DNA of 6,303 bases from contig JAOUJX010000252.1 in assembly GCA_029882955.1 (NCBI GenBank), positions 1 to 6,303 of the forward strand. Direction: 5' to 3'. Of this stretch, positions 1 to 6,303 are shown piece by piece. The stretch's first letter is position 1. Every line of letters starts with the position of its first letter. Source of the stretch: Gammaproteobacteria bacterium. Its GTDB lineage: Bacteria > Pseudomonadota > Gammaproteobacteria > GCA-001735895. Position numbers and translations under genes: made by a program. The notes under the pieces were generated by a model. It saw only the letters and a program-made list of their open reading frames with translations, did not search any database and had not been told where the DNA came from.

Positions 1-654
1 ACGACTTTCTATTTCCTGTAGCCAGGTTTCGTGTTCGATTAACGCTGTTTTCTGTTGATAGGTAATCTGCAGATTGCCGTGTTCGATAGCGTTGGTAATG
101 AGCTCCGATAACCCGTTCACTACACGGGACGGCTGGGGACAGGCTCTAGCCAGGAAATGAATAATTGCGCGGCTACTCTCAAGCGTTTTAAACACGAAAT
201 GACCCGACCTCATCATATCGGAAAAGCCACCACCGAGATCGACTTCAGCCTTTAATTCCAGGTATTTCCGGTGATCGCTAATGGCTGTTTGGACGATAGA
301 ACGAAGCACCTCCTCGTGAAAAGGTTTGGTCAGATAGTAAAATGCGCCTGCCTCTATGCCATTGGCTATATCGTATTTTTCACCTCGCGTGGTTTGCAGG
401 ATAACAGGAATTTGTTCCAGCGCCTGGTGCGCCTTAAGTCGGGCTAATAATTCAAGGCCGTCTAGCTTCGGCATCATGATATCCAGTAATATCAGGTCGT
501 ATTCGCCGGGATTTTGTTGCAATATTTCCCAGGCGATAGCGCCATCTTCAGCCATCGAAAAACGGAATTCATCGTCCTGTAGGTATTCTGTAATAATATT
601 CCTATTGTCCTCTTCGTCGTCAACTACGAGGATATGGGGCCGCTTAGATTTCAT
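1..654 (-). CDS. Response regulator with receiver domain fused to a GHKL/RsbW-type ATPase domain (3' end outside window)
   Basis: The 218 residues visible run from an ATG at 654 to the window edge with no stop, so the C-terminus is missing. Residues 6-125 form a CheY-like receiver: acidic pair D12/D13, phospho-acceptor D58 in LLLDIMMPKLDG, the conserved Thr at about 88/89 and the KPF lysine K110. After a helical linker, residues about 150-218 start an ATPase domain of the GHKL superfamily; the N-box is ELITNAIEHGNL (184-195), the form seen in anti-sigma kinases such as RsbW and in regulators of SpoIIE-type phosphatases. The later G-boxes would lie beyond the edge. There is no DNA-binding domain in the visible part, so output is probably through protein partners or phosphorylation (inference). 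A GGAAAG stretch lies just before the start, and the receiver begins at the usual distance from this ATG. It lies 119 bases downstream of the FecR gene and could be read from it or separately. The partner kinase is not in the window. Confidence 0.9.
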   Translation of the reverse strand, partial: MKSKRPHILVVDDEEDNRNIITEYLQDDEFRFSMAEDGAIAWEILQQNPGEYDLILLDIMMPKLDGLELLARLKAHQALEQIPVILQTTRGEKYDIANGIEAGAFYYLTKPFHEEVLRSIVQTAISDHRKYLELKAEVDLGGGFSDMMRSGHFVFKTLESSRAIIHFLARACPQPSRVVNGLSELITNAIEHGNLQITYQQKTALIEHETWLQEIESR

Positions 655-703
655 GCTTTCCAGTAAAGGTTCAGGGGGACTGTAAACTTACCTATATTTA
701 AAT

Positions 704-744
704 AAAAAGGCACTAACCTTTTTAAGATTTATGGCTTAAAAAGG
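704..744 (-). repeat. Three-arm inverted repeat with two mutually exclusive hairpins in the FecR/response-regulator gap
   Basis: Reading the minus strand, CCTTTTTAAG (744-735) and CTTAAAAAGG (726-717) form a perfect 10-bp inverted repeat with an 8-base loop. The second arm is also complementary to a third segment, CCTTTTT (710-704), across a 6-base loop (7 bp). The middle arm can pair with only one neighbour at a time. The second hairpin ends in a U-run followed by AUUU in the RNA, so it could be a weak intrinsic terminator after the FecR gene, with the first hairpin as its competitor. Stems are AT-rich with only two G-C pairs in the shared part, so strong termination is doubtful. The repeats are read directly; the role is inferred. 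Confidence 0.5.
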
Positions 745-773
745 CGATAAAGACTGATTGTCTATCTGCCTGT

Positions 774-2405
774 TTATTGAGAGATTAGAATCGCTGCGCC
801 GTTTACGGTGTTGGTGGTCGATGTGTCCTGAATGGCATAAGTAGTGCCAGCGCCTTCGGCGTTGGGGCCAAAGAATGAAACGCTTGCAGTGCCAAGGCAG
901 GCTGGGCAAACATCGGCTCCTAGCACATCTAGCTTTGTCGAGCCTGAAATCTTTACTGGTAGGCTACTTAAGTATCCTTCGTAGACTTTACCACCTACAT
1001 TGGTGACGACACTATAGCTACTAATTGAGCTATTTATAAAATCGACGCTCATGGTGACATCTGCTATATCGGCCGCAATGTTGCCATTTAAATCGGTGGC
1101 CCTGGTTCCGCCTATGGTTGTATAGCTCGCGTTACCCCTCAAACCACCAAGCTGTGCAAGCTCATTTGCTGTCGTAGTACTAGACGCAACAATATAATGC
1201 AGTTGTCCCAGATGCGGTTCTATTGCGCCTCCGTCGGTACTAGCGAATTGCGTTGACCATCGCCCCCAGCCGATAGCTACGTTGGTACCAGGAATAATTA
1301 CAGATTTGGGTTCCAGAACTTTAGCTTCACCAATGAAAAAGTTTTTTATGGTACCGCCGGGGGTTGTCTGCTTGGCCGCTATCGGAACTAACAGCCCATT
1401 CTCCTTTGCTGCCGCATTGATAAAAAACTGATTATTCGCGGTGCCATCACTGCTGATGGTATCAGCGCCTGGAACGGGGAACCATGTTTGCGAGGTATCG
1501 ACTGGTGTATACGAGTAAGCCAGAACATTGCCTTCTTGCGCCGGCAGCACATAACTTACCGGGCTTAAGCCTGAATCCTGAGCGGCTTCGAAAAGAGGCT
1601 GTATATTTTCCTGGAGGAATAAATTTCTTTGCTCTGCTGTTGCCAGTGCTCTTATCATGCTGGCTTGCTGTAGTTGACGCCGTTCGATTTGAGATTGAAT
1701 TGCGTCTTTAATAGCAGCGCCTGTTTTGAGTTTTTGTACGGCTTCGTTTTGAGCAAATATTACGCCGGGAGGTTTTATCAGGCTGCGAGGTTTACTGGTT
1801 AGGCTTTTTACGTGAAAAAATTCGTCGTTGGAAAAAACAAATTCACCGGTGTCATTTTTGGCATTAATTTCGCCATCGATGACACTACCGTAAAGTCCAT
1901 CTTCTACTTGCTGGTTGTCGACACCGTTGCAATCCCCCTGCTGACAGATTGTCAGGCCGTAATGCGTGCCGCGGATGCCGATCGTGGCTACTCTGGTAGT
2001 CACTCGATAATTTTCTTTACTGTGCAGGCCAATCAGGCCGCTGATTGTTCTAAAGCCACCCCTGATCAGGCTCAATAAGCTACTGTTGTTGCCATCGTCA
2101 TTTTCCCGGTAGCGATATTTTTCGAAACCAAATGCTGTGTTTGGTCGCAATGCGATGAGCGCACCATCTACCATGCGGATCTGTGATTTGGTGTTGACCC
2201 CGGAGTAGATGACATCGCCTTCCTGAATTGCAGAGCCTCTTTTTAAAGGCCTGGCTATTCCATTATTAACGGCCTGTATGCTCCCGGTAGTAAATACAAC
2301 CTGCCCGATATTTACCCTGGCATGGCCTGGAGGTGAATACATAAAGACAACAGCGAGGACGATGGGTAGGACCCAGATGATAGGTTTTGCCATAGAGCTT
2401 TCCAT
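774..2405 (-). CDS. Exported FecR-domain protein with C-terminal TbpB-like beta-barrel, candidate cargo of the adjacent Slam-like protein
   Basis: The protein has 543 residues. A Sec signal peptide (residues 1-29, hydrophobic core about 9-22, likely cleavage after GHA) has no lipobox cysteine, so the product should be soluble or secreted. Residues about 35-150 are a FecR domain: GDVIYSG at 63-69, the MVDGALIALRPNT block at 78-90 and VATIGIRGTHYG at 139-150. A helical, Gln/Ala-rich linker spans about 217-275. Residues about 370-543 alternate short strands and glycine turns. They include GNASY (424-428), MSVDF (452-456) and FFGPNAEGAG (511-520), then a closing NGAAIL, which recalls the C-terminal barrel of TbpB/HpuA-type proteins. 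Four cysteines form two pairs, C154/C159 and C500/C503 (CPAC). No transmembrane anchor or FecI-type sigma gene accompanies it, so a classical anti-sigma role is unlikely. It follows the TPR-barrel gene by 24 bases. FecR assignment is firm; the barrel and cargo role are inferences from motif pattern. Confidence 0.88.
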   Translation of the reverse strand: MESSMAKPIIWVLPIVLAVVFMYSPPGHARVNIGQVVFTTGSIQAVNNGIARPLKRGSAIQEGDVIYSGVNTKSQIRMVDGALIALRPNTAFGFEKYRYRENDDGNNSSLLSLIRGGFRTISGLIGLHSKENYRVTTRVATIGIRGTHYGLTICQQGDCNGVDNQQVEDGLYGSVIDGEINAKNDTGEFVFSNDEFFHVKSLTSKPRSLIKPPGVIFAQNEAVQKLKTGAAIKDAIQSQIERRQLQQASMIRALATAEQRNLFLQENIQPLFEAAQDSGLSPVSYVLPAQEGNVLAYSYTPVDTSQTWFPVPGADTISSDGTANNQFFINAAAKENGLLVPIAAKQTTPGGTIKNFFIGEAKVLEPKSVIIPGTNVAIGWGRWSTQFASTDGGAIEPHLGQLHYIVASSTTTANELAQLGGLRGNASYTTIGGTRATDLNGNIAADIADVTMSVDFINSSISSYSVVTNVGGKVYEGYLSSLPVKISGSTKLDVLGADVCPACLGTASVSFFGPNAEGAGTTYAIQDTSTTNTVNGAAILISQ

Positions 2406-2410
2406 AGTTT

Positions 2411-2415
2411 CTCCT
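2411..2415 (-). promoter_or_regulatory. Ribosome binding site AGGAG for the FecR-domain gene
   Basis: AGGAG on the minus strand lies 5 bases before the ATG at 2405. It favours this start over the in-frame ATG at residue 5 (2393), which would be 17 bases away. The site falls within the 24-base gap after the upstream stop codon, consistent with independent initiation on a shared transcript. Confidence 0.7.
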
Positions 2416-2429
2416 GTGTAACTATTGTA

Positions 2430-3740
2430 CTACTTCATTTGATACTGAAGGTTGAGGCTGAATAGGGTTCGATCATACTCAAACAATGTATTGTTTGAGG
2501 TGTTTTCGGTTACATTTGTTATCGCCGACAGGTGCCAGTCCCGGGCGATACGCCAGTCGAAATTCAATACCGTACTAACATAATCGTCTTCTCTAATCTG
2601 GCCGCTAATGGTATCTGCGAGGCCGTACTCGCTGGTTTGATAATTGATGCTTAATTGCGCCGAGATATTTTCCGACAGGCCCAGAATACTGGCCAGCCGC
2701 ATGCCGTAATAATCGCGCTCGGTACTTTGTCGGGCTATTTCGGAATCCTGTTTGGCTTGGTCCTGTGAGACATAAGCACCAACAACGAAGACTGGCGAGA
2801 AGGCGACATTAAATTTGCGGGCGTAAGTAGTGCCCAGTGATAGAGTATCTGCATCGCGTTGTTCCTGCCCCTCAAACTCCAGTTGTGCGAACTGCAAAAA
2901 GGAATGCAACGAAGACTGTTGAGTTAAATTATGCCGCCAACTACCGTGTAAGCCGGTCAGAAATCGATAGTCTTCACCGTCAAGATTGAATTGTTGTGCA
3001 ATCAGGTCGAATGTATAACTGTTTTGTGCGTGTAAAAACTCGAACCCGGTATCAAAGGTAAAAGTAGCAGTGTCAAACTCAGTATGTTCGGAATTACTGT
3101 GAAGATCAGCTTTAAGCGACAGAAAATATAAAGTTCCGGGAGAAGTCGGTGTGGTAACTTTGTAGCTTAACGACAGTTGACTAAAGTCATCTTCCTGCGC
3201 CTGAGATGCAGGATCTAACGGTATGGTAATTAAACCAATATCGTAACTGCTAATATCTGGACCGCTATTGGCGTTTGAATCGTTGCCAAAGCCGAGTTCC
3301 AGGAAAGCCGAATGCGTTGTTGAAAAGCGCCCTTTTTTTGCATTTATTGCTTCGAGATAGGCATCGATTCTATTCGCTACGTCTTCTGGTGGATTGTTAC
3401 CGAGTACCGTTTCAAACTCCTGCTCTGCGCGCAAATATTCTTCGAGTATAAAATAGCCGCGTGCCAGCTCGAGCCTGGCAGCATGGTTATCCGGCTCTAA
3501 CGCAAGCACTCGGTTCAGTGCAAATACACCTTCACTGGCATGCCCGGTATCAATTGCAGCGATACCGTAATAATAATCGAAGCTGGGATCACCCTCATAG
3601 TTGAGGGCTTCTTTGGACGCGTATTCATAAGCCTGGAGAATCTGGCCGGTATCGAAGAGAGATTTGAGCTGATTGAGGTCTATAGCAGCATAGACGTTAC
3701 TGCAAAGGGCAAGTAGGAGAAGCTTTATTAATCTAACCAT
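2430..3740 (-). CDS. TPR and outer-membrane beta-barrel protein resembling Slam/DUF560 (type XI secretion) exporters
   Basis: The protein has 436 residues. Residues 1-18 are a Sec signal peptide (basic start, LLLLAL core, probable cleavage after VYA). Residues about 20-133 are helical with two clear tetratricopeptide units, about 54-85 (ending in the typical ALEPDN turn) and 86-118, and a weaker one before them. From about 140 to the end the chain switches to alternating amphipathic strands with polar turns, as in an outer-membrane barrel. The barrel opens with FLELGFGNDSNANSG (146-160), like the DSN-type motif of surface lipoprotein assembly modifiers. The N-terminal TPR plus C-terminal barrel layout and size fit Slam-like translocators, which move cargo across the outer membrane. 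The last residue is Lys, not the usual Phe, though the final strand (LFSLNLQYQ) is barrel-like. AGGGA precedes the start by 5 bases. The next gene, 24 bases on, encodes a possible cargo. Export function is inferred; it could be another TPR-porin. Confidence 0.85.
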   Translation of the reverse strand: MVRLIKLLLLALCSNVYAAIDLNQLKSLFDTGQILQAYEYASKEALNYEGDPSFDYYYGIAAIDTGHASEGVFALNRVLALEPDNHAARLELARGYFILEEYLRAEQEFETVLGNNPPEDVANRIDAYLEAINAKKGRFSTTHSAFLELGFGNDSNANSGPDISSYDIGLITIPLDPASQAQEDDFSQLSLSYKVTTPTSPGTLYFLSLKADLHSNSEHTEFDTATFTFDTGFEFLHAQNSYTFDLIAQQFNLDGEDYRFLTGLHGSWRHNLTQQSSLHSFLQFAQLEFEGQEQRDADTLSLGTTYARKFNVAFSPVFVVGAYVSQDQAKQDSEIARQSTERDYYGMRLASILGLSENISAQLSINYQTSEYGLADTISGQIREDDYVSTVLNFDWRIARDWHLSAITNVTENTSNNTLFEYDRTLFSLNLQYQMK

Positions 3741-3779
3741 ATTTTTCCCTAATGGAAGCAGATTGGCTTAATGCGGACG

Positions 3780-3807
3780 ATCATAGCAAATATGCGGCGG
3801 GTGAAAC
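3780..3807 (-). promoter_or_regulatory. Candidate sigma-70 promoter with extended -10 for the TPR-barrel/FecR unit
   Basis: On the minus strand, TGCTATGAT (3788-3780) is an extended -10 element with a five-of-six match to TATAAT. A weak -35, GTTTCA (3807-3802), lies 16 bases upstream. Transcription would begin near 3773, giving a leader of about 33 bases to the ATG at 3740. A short inverted repeat, GTGA-N5-TCAC (3801-3813), covers the -35 and could be an operator; it resembles but does not match a CRP site, which has N6 spacing. No terminator for the upstream kinase gene is evident in this 102-base gap, so read-through is possible. Confidence 0.45.
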
Positions 3808-3842
3808 AGTCACAAAAATCCTGAGTCGATCCGAATAGATTC

Positions 3843-5555
3843 CTATGCCCGATTATTGCCCTCAATTTCCGGGGTCAGACAATGGAATATTGCCGCTAGC
3901 TCGCAGTTGGTAATGACCGACTGGAAAAGCGCGTGATCGGTGACTTCAATGTTCCTGTTATTCGATCGCAGATATACCCGATTTAATTTTGGTTCTATGA
4001 ATTCGACCCTTTCGATTTTTGCAATGCACTGGGCCAGAAACTCCATGTTGTTTTCTACGCTAAGGGTTTGATCTGCCGGGTAAACTGACGCCGGGTCTTC
4101 GGCCATAACATTAATACGCTGGTAGCGTTGAATATTAACAAACGCCACAGGATCTAGAATTTGCATCGAGGATTGCGTGCCTCTGGCGATAGTCTTCGGA
4201 TAAACCCCCCTGGCAACACTGTTGTCGAGGAATTCGAAAATATAGCGTGGTTTTGGAGAAGACAGCCATTTAAACAGGAGTTTTGGTATTCCGGTGTAGG
4301 CTTCGACACAATGGCCAAGATAGTCTTCTACTGACTTATACCTGCCCCTGGCCAGGCCGCGTTCCCAACCACGACTGACGGTTTCCTGGGGCGGTGTAAT
4401 GACGAAGTACATGTACATGGTGTCGATATACCGGACATAGGTTTTATGCAGTATCCGCGTTATTTTCTCGCTGGAAAAGCTATCGAATCGAAAGCGGTCA
4501 ACCATCATGTGCGGGATCGAGTGTCTGGCTTCAGCTTTCTCGCGAATGTAATGATCAAGCTTGCTGTCGATGATGTTAACTTCATAACTGGTTAGTCTGC
4601 CGGCGTATTTATATGCCTCGCCGAGAGAATCGTAATCGAGTAACAAACGCCGCCAGATGTCAGGGCTGATGGTGCTATAGCGGGTTATTCCCAGTTCGAG
4701 GGTCATATTTTGCAGCATTGGACGCAAAGAGCTTTTACCCGCTGCGGAGCTGCCCTTGAGGCTTATCAGTACCGGTTTTTCGGCATCGGGGATGAGAGGA
4801 TATTTTTCTCTGGCAATGGCTTTATTGATAATTTCTTCGACCTTATCACCAATCAGGCGTGAGCAATGATAGTTACAGGCATGTCTGGAGGTAATGGTTG
4901 CGAGTAAGGCCTGATCCTGACCCAGAAAGCCGCGAGTATTAGCGATTGAGCCGAGGACCCGATAAAGGCTACGATAAACCGAGGTTTTTTCCGGATCATC
5001 GCAACACAGACCAAGTTCGCGGAAGGAAGCGATGACACGGAATTCCTTTTCGGATCTGGATTCACGAACAGGACTGGATTTGCTGGACGATTTGAAGGGC
5101 CAGAAGCTATCCCACCAGCCTGATTTTTTTGGGCTGGAGGCGGGAGCGAACAGGTTTTTTTCCAGTTCGGTTTTGACCAGGTGAGTCAGACGAGCCAGTG
5201 ATGCGTGATAGTTTTGTTCGATTTCATCCAGTTCCGGCTGGATGTAGTGTGACAGGATGTTTAAAGCAATTTCGCGGAAATTGATTCCGAGGTCTTCCTC
5301 CTGCTCACCTTCGGGTACGAATATATTGGCGGTGATGCGTACAATTAACTCGTGTAATACCAGTCTAGCGGGTTTGAAGTGCACCAGTTCTTCGTGATTT
5401 AGCCCTGTTTCTCCGGCCAGTTCATTGATATCCTCGAGTCCGGTAACTACATTTTCAGGCCGATAAATAGTTTCCAGGTGTTGATATTTGTCGGGGATTG
5501 TTGACTCGATACCCGGGTTCCATGCCGAAAACGGAGCGACCTGCCGGGGTTTCAC
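3843..5555 (-). CDS. Zeta-toxin-like P-loop kinase with long uncharacterised N-terminal domain
   Basis: The protein has 570 residues and starts at GTG. The start overlaps the stop of the ChaC-like gene as GTGA, and AAGAG lies just before it. Residues about 260-470 are the kinase-like domain: a predicted strand PVLISLKG leads into the Walker A motif GSSAAGKS (268-275). SPDIWRR (297-303) fits the Asp-x-x-Arg substrate element of zeta/PezT-type kinases. An arginine-rich segment (R395, R399, R403, then GRY at 404-406) fits the phosphate-binding arginines. Zeta enzymes phosphorylate UDP-amino-sugars or other small substrates; the substrate here is unknown. Residues 1-135 are mostly helical and not recognised. 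A linker at about 140-170 is Ser/Lys-rich around an aromatic cluster GWWDSFWPF (146-154). Residues 470-570 form an extra C-terminal region. Typical zeta toxins are about half this length and have a small antitoxin gene alongside; none is present, so a cellular kinase role is more likely. No signal peptide, so cytoplasmic. Confidence 0.85.
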   Translation of the reverse strand: MKPRQVAPFSAWNPGIESTIPDKYQHLETIYRPENVVTGLEDINELAGETGLNHEELVHFKPARLVLHELIVRITANIFVPEGEQEEDLGINFREIALNILSHYIQPELDEIEQNYHASLARLTHLVKTELEKNLFAPASSPKKSGWWDSFWPFKSSSKSSPVRESRSEKEFRVIASFRELGLCCDDPEKTSVYRSLYRVLGSIANTRGFLGQDQALLATITSRHACNYHCSRLIGDKVEEIINKAIAREKYPLIPDAEKPVLISLKGSSAAGKSSLRPMLQNMTLELGITRYSTISPDIWRRLLLDYDSLGEAYKYAGRLTSYEVNIIDSKLDHYIREKAEARHSIPHMMVDRFRFDSFSSEKITRILHKTYVRYIDTMYMYFVITPPQETVSRGWERGLARGRYKSVEDYLGHCVEAYTGIPKLLFKWLSSPKPRYIFEFLDNSVARGVYPKTIARGTQSSMQILDPVAFVNIQRYQRINVMAEDPASVYPADQTLSVENNMEFLAQCIAKIERVEFIEPKLNRVYLRSNNRNIEVTDHALFQSVITNCELAAIFHCLTPEIEGNNRA

Positions 5556-6124
5556 AATTCTCTTTTAATCGAGACGATATGTCGTTCGATTTCAAAGATA
5601 TGTGGATCTTCAACGCCCATTTGCCTGAGTGATCTGGCCAGCTCAATTAAATACTCGTCATTAGGCCCGCTAGGACCTTCAGCATTACATATTTGCATAG
5701 CAATCTCATGCTCGCTAGCTTCGCCGAGATAAGCCTCATTATCGGCTGTTGCGATATAAACCAGGCCCTGCGCGGATGTACCATCGCCGAATGCCATATC
5801 GATATCTAATCGCAGGTACCCATTTTTTTCGCGGACGTCGAGCTGTTTAAACACCGATGACTCAACTTTGTAAGCGACACCATGACAGATCTCGTTGGGC
5901 TGCTCTATCAGTGTGACCACGCGACCGGGATTGCGCTCGGTGCCGCGATGATCGTGAGAGCCCTGCCAGAAACGCCGACTCCAGCCGGTGATGCTTGATG
6001 GTCTTGATTCAAGGTAGGGGAAATCGACAAGGTAAATCAGTGAACCATAGCCGAACAGCCAAACTTCTTCACCATCGGCGATTTGGTGGTTGCGTTGATT
6101 CTCTTCGATGGTGTTGAGGGACAT
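5552..6124 (-). CDS. ChaC-like gamma-glutamylcyclotransferase
   Basis: The protein is 190 residues from the chosen start, the normal size for bacterial ChaC-like enzymes. These cleave gamma-glutamyl peptides such as glutathione to 5-oxoproline and the remaining dipeptide in the cytoplasm. The substrate-binding loop FGYGSLIY lies at 24-31 (family form usually GYGSLIW, here ending in Tyr), followed by the GWSRRFWQGSHDHRGT block at 47-62. The catalytic glutamate is expected at E99 in LDVREKNGY (95-103). An upstream in-frame ATG at 6157 would add 11 residues but has no ribosome binding site and overlaps a TATGAT that could be a -10 element (6153-6158). The ATG at 6124 has GGCGAG six bases before it and gives a family-like N-terminus, so it is preferred with moderate confidence. 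Its stop overlaps the kinase start, implying coupled translation. Family assignment is firm; the true substrate is not shown. Confidence 0.88.
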   Translation of the reverse strand: MSLNTIEENQRNHQIADGEEVWLFGYGSLIYLVDFPYLESRPSSITGWSRRFWQGSHDHRGTERNPGRVVTLIEQPNEICHGVAYKVESSVFKQLDVREKNGYLRLDIDMAFGDGTSAQGLVYIATADNEAYLGEASEHEIAMQICNAEGPSGPNDEYLIELARSLRQMGVEDPHIFEIERHIVSIKREL

Positions 6125-6303
6125 GGATTTCTCGCCAAATATAACGGCAATAATCATAACGCGTCGTTTGTTTCAGGGGTAGTCTGAATCCTGCATGACT
6201 CGAACTGGTAGTCGCACCGTAACTGATTATTTGAGGTTGGCCGATGAATATCGCCTCCGGGTAACAGCTATCTGTCATTTGGAATATTATTTCCCCTGAT
6301 CTA

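Noticed and set aside
356..685. Plus-strand open frame of 109 codons
   Set aside because: It lies antisense to the receiver-domain coding sequence, which has complete catalytic motifs, and its translation is Ser-rich with no recognisable domain.
1484..2078. Two plus-strand open frames of 75 and 88 codons
   Set aside because: Both are antisense to the FecR-domain gene and have no family features; they are frame shadows.
3690..3740. Lipoprotein signal in the TPR-barrel protein (cysteine at residue 13)
   Set aside because: The residue before the cysteine is Leu, which does not fit a lipobox, and a good signal peptidase I site follows at VYA.
4853..5065. Minus-strand open frame of 70 codons inside the kinase gene
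   Set aside because: It overlaps the kinase coding sequence in another frame and shows no motif of its own.
3843..6124. Classical epsilon/zeta toxin-antitoxin pair
   Set aside because: The upstream partner is a ChaC-like enzyme, not a small helical antitoxin, and the kinase is about twice the usual toxin length.
6190..6215. tRNA-like T-loop sequence (AGTTCGAGTC on the minus strand)
   Set aside because: The flanking bases do not form a T-stem, and no acceptor or anticodon arm can be built around it.
6069..6278. Minus-strand open frame of 69 codons upstream of and overlapping the ChaC-like gene
   Set aside because: It has no ribosome binding site before its ATG, no recognisable domain, and its second half is out of frame with the clear ChaC sequence.

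Overview
The window looks like part of a gammaproteobacterial chromosome. Envelope genes carry Sec signal peptides, there is a TPR/outer-membrane-barrel protein, a periplasmic FecR-type protein, and base composition is moderate. The genus cannot be named from the sequence alone. All five supported genes lie on the minus strand, so transcription runs from high to low coordinates. No plus-strand gene, tRNA, rRNA, insertion sequence or CRISPR array was found.

Right part (about 6124 to 3843): a ChaC-like gamma-glutamylcyclotransferase overlaps, by the 4-base GTGA arrangement, a 570-residue protein with a zeta-toxin-like P-loop kinase domain behind a long uncharacterised N-terminal region. The overlap implies translational coupling and possibly a shared pathway. 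A free-standing toxin role is unlikely because there is no small antitoxin gene next to it.

Middle part (3807 to 774): after a 102-base gap with a plausible extended -10 promoter comes a two-gene unit. The first gene encodes a signal peptide, TPRs and an outer-membrane barrel resembling the Slam/DUF560 (type XI secretion) architecture. The second, 24 bases downstream, encodes an exported FecR-domain protein whose C-terminal part reads like the small beta-barrel of TbpB-type Slam cargo. The best idea from the window is that this is an exporter and its FecR-carrying cargo, not an iron-sensing FecI/FecR circuit.

Left part (744 to 1): a gap with three copies of one AAAAAGG/CCTTTTT arm, able to form two competing hairpins, precedes a response regulator whose receiver domain is fused to a GHKL/anti-sigma-type ATPase. 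That gene runs off the left edge.

No gap exceeds 300 bases. The 146 to 179 bases right of the ChaC gene hold no supported gene.
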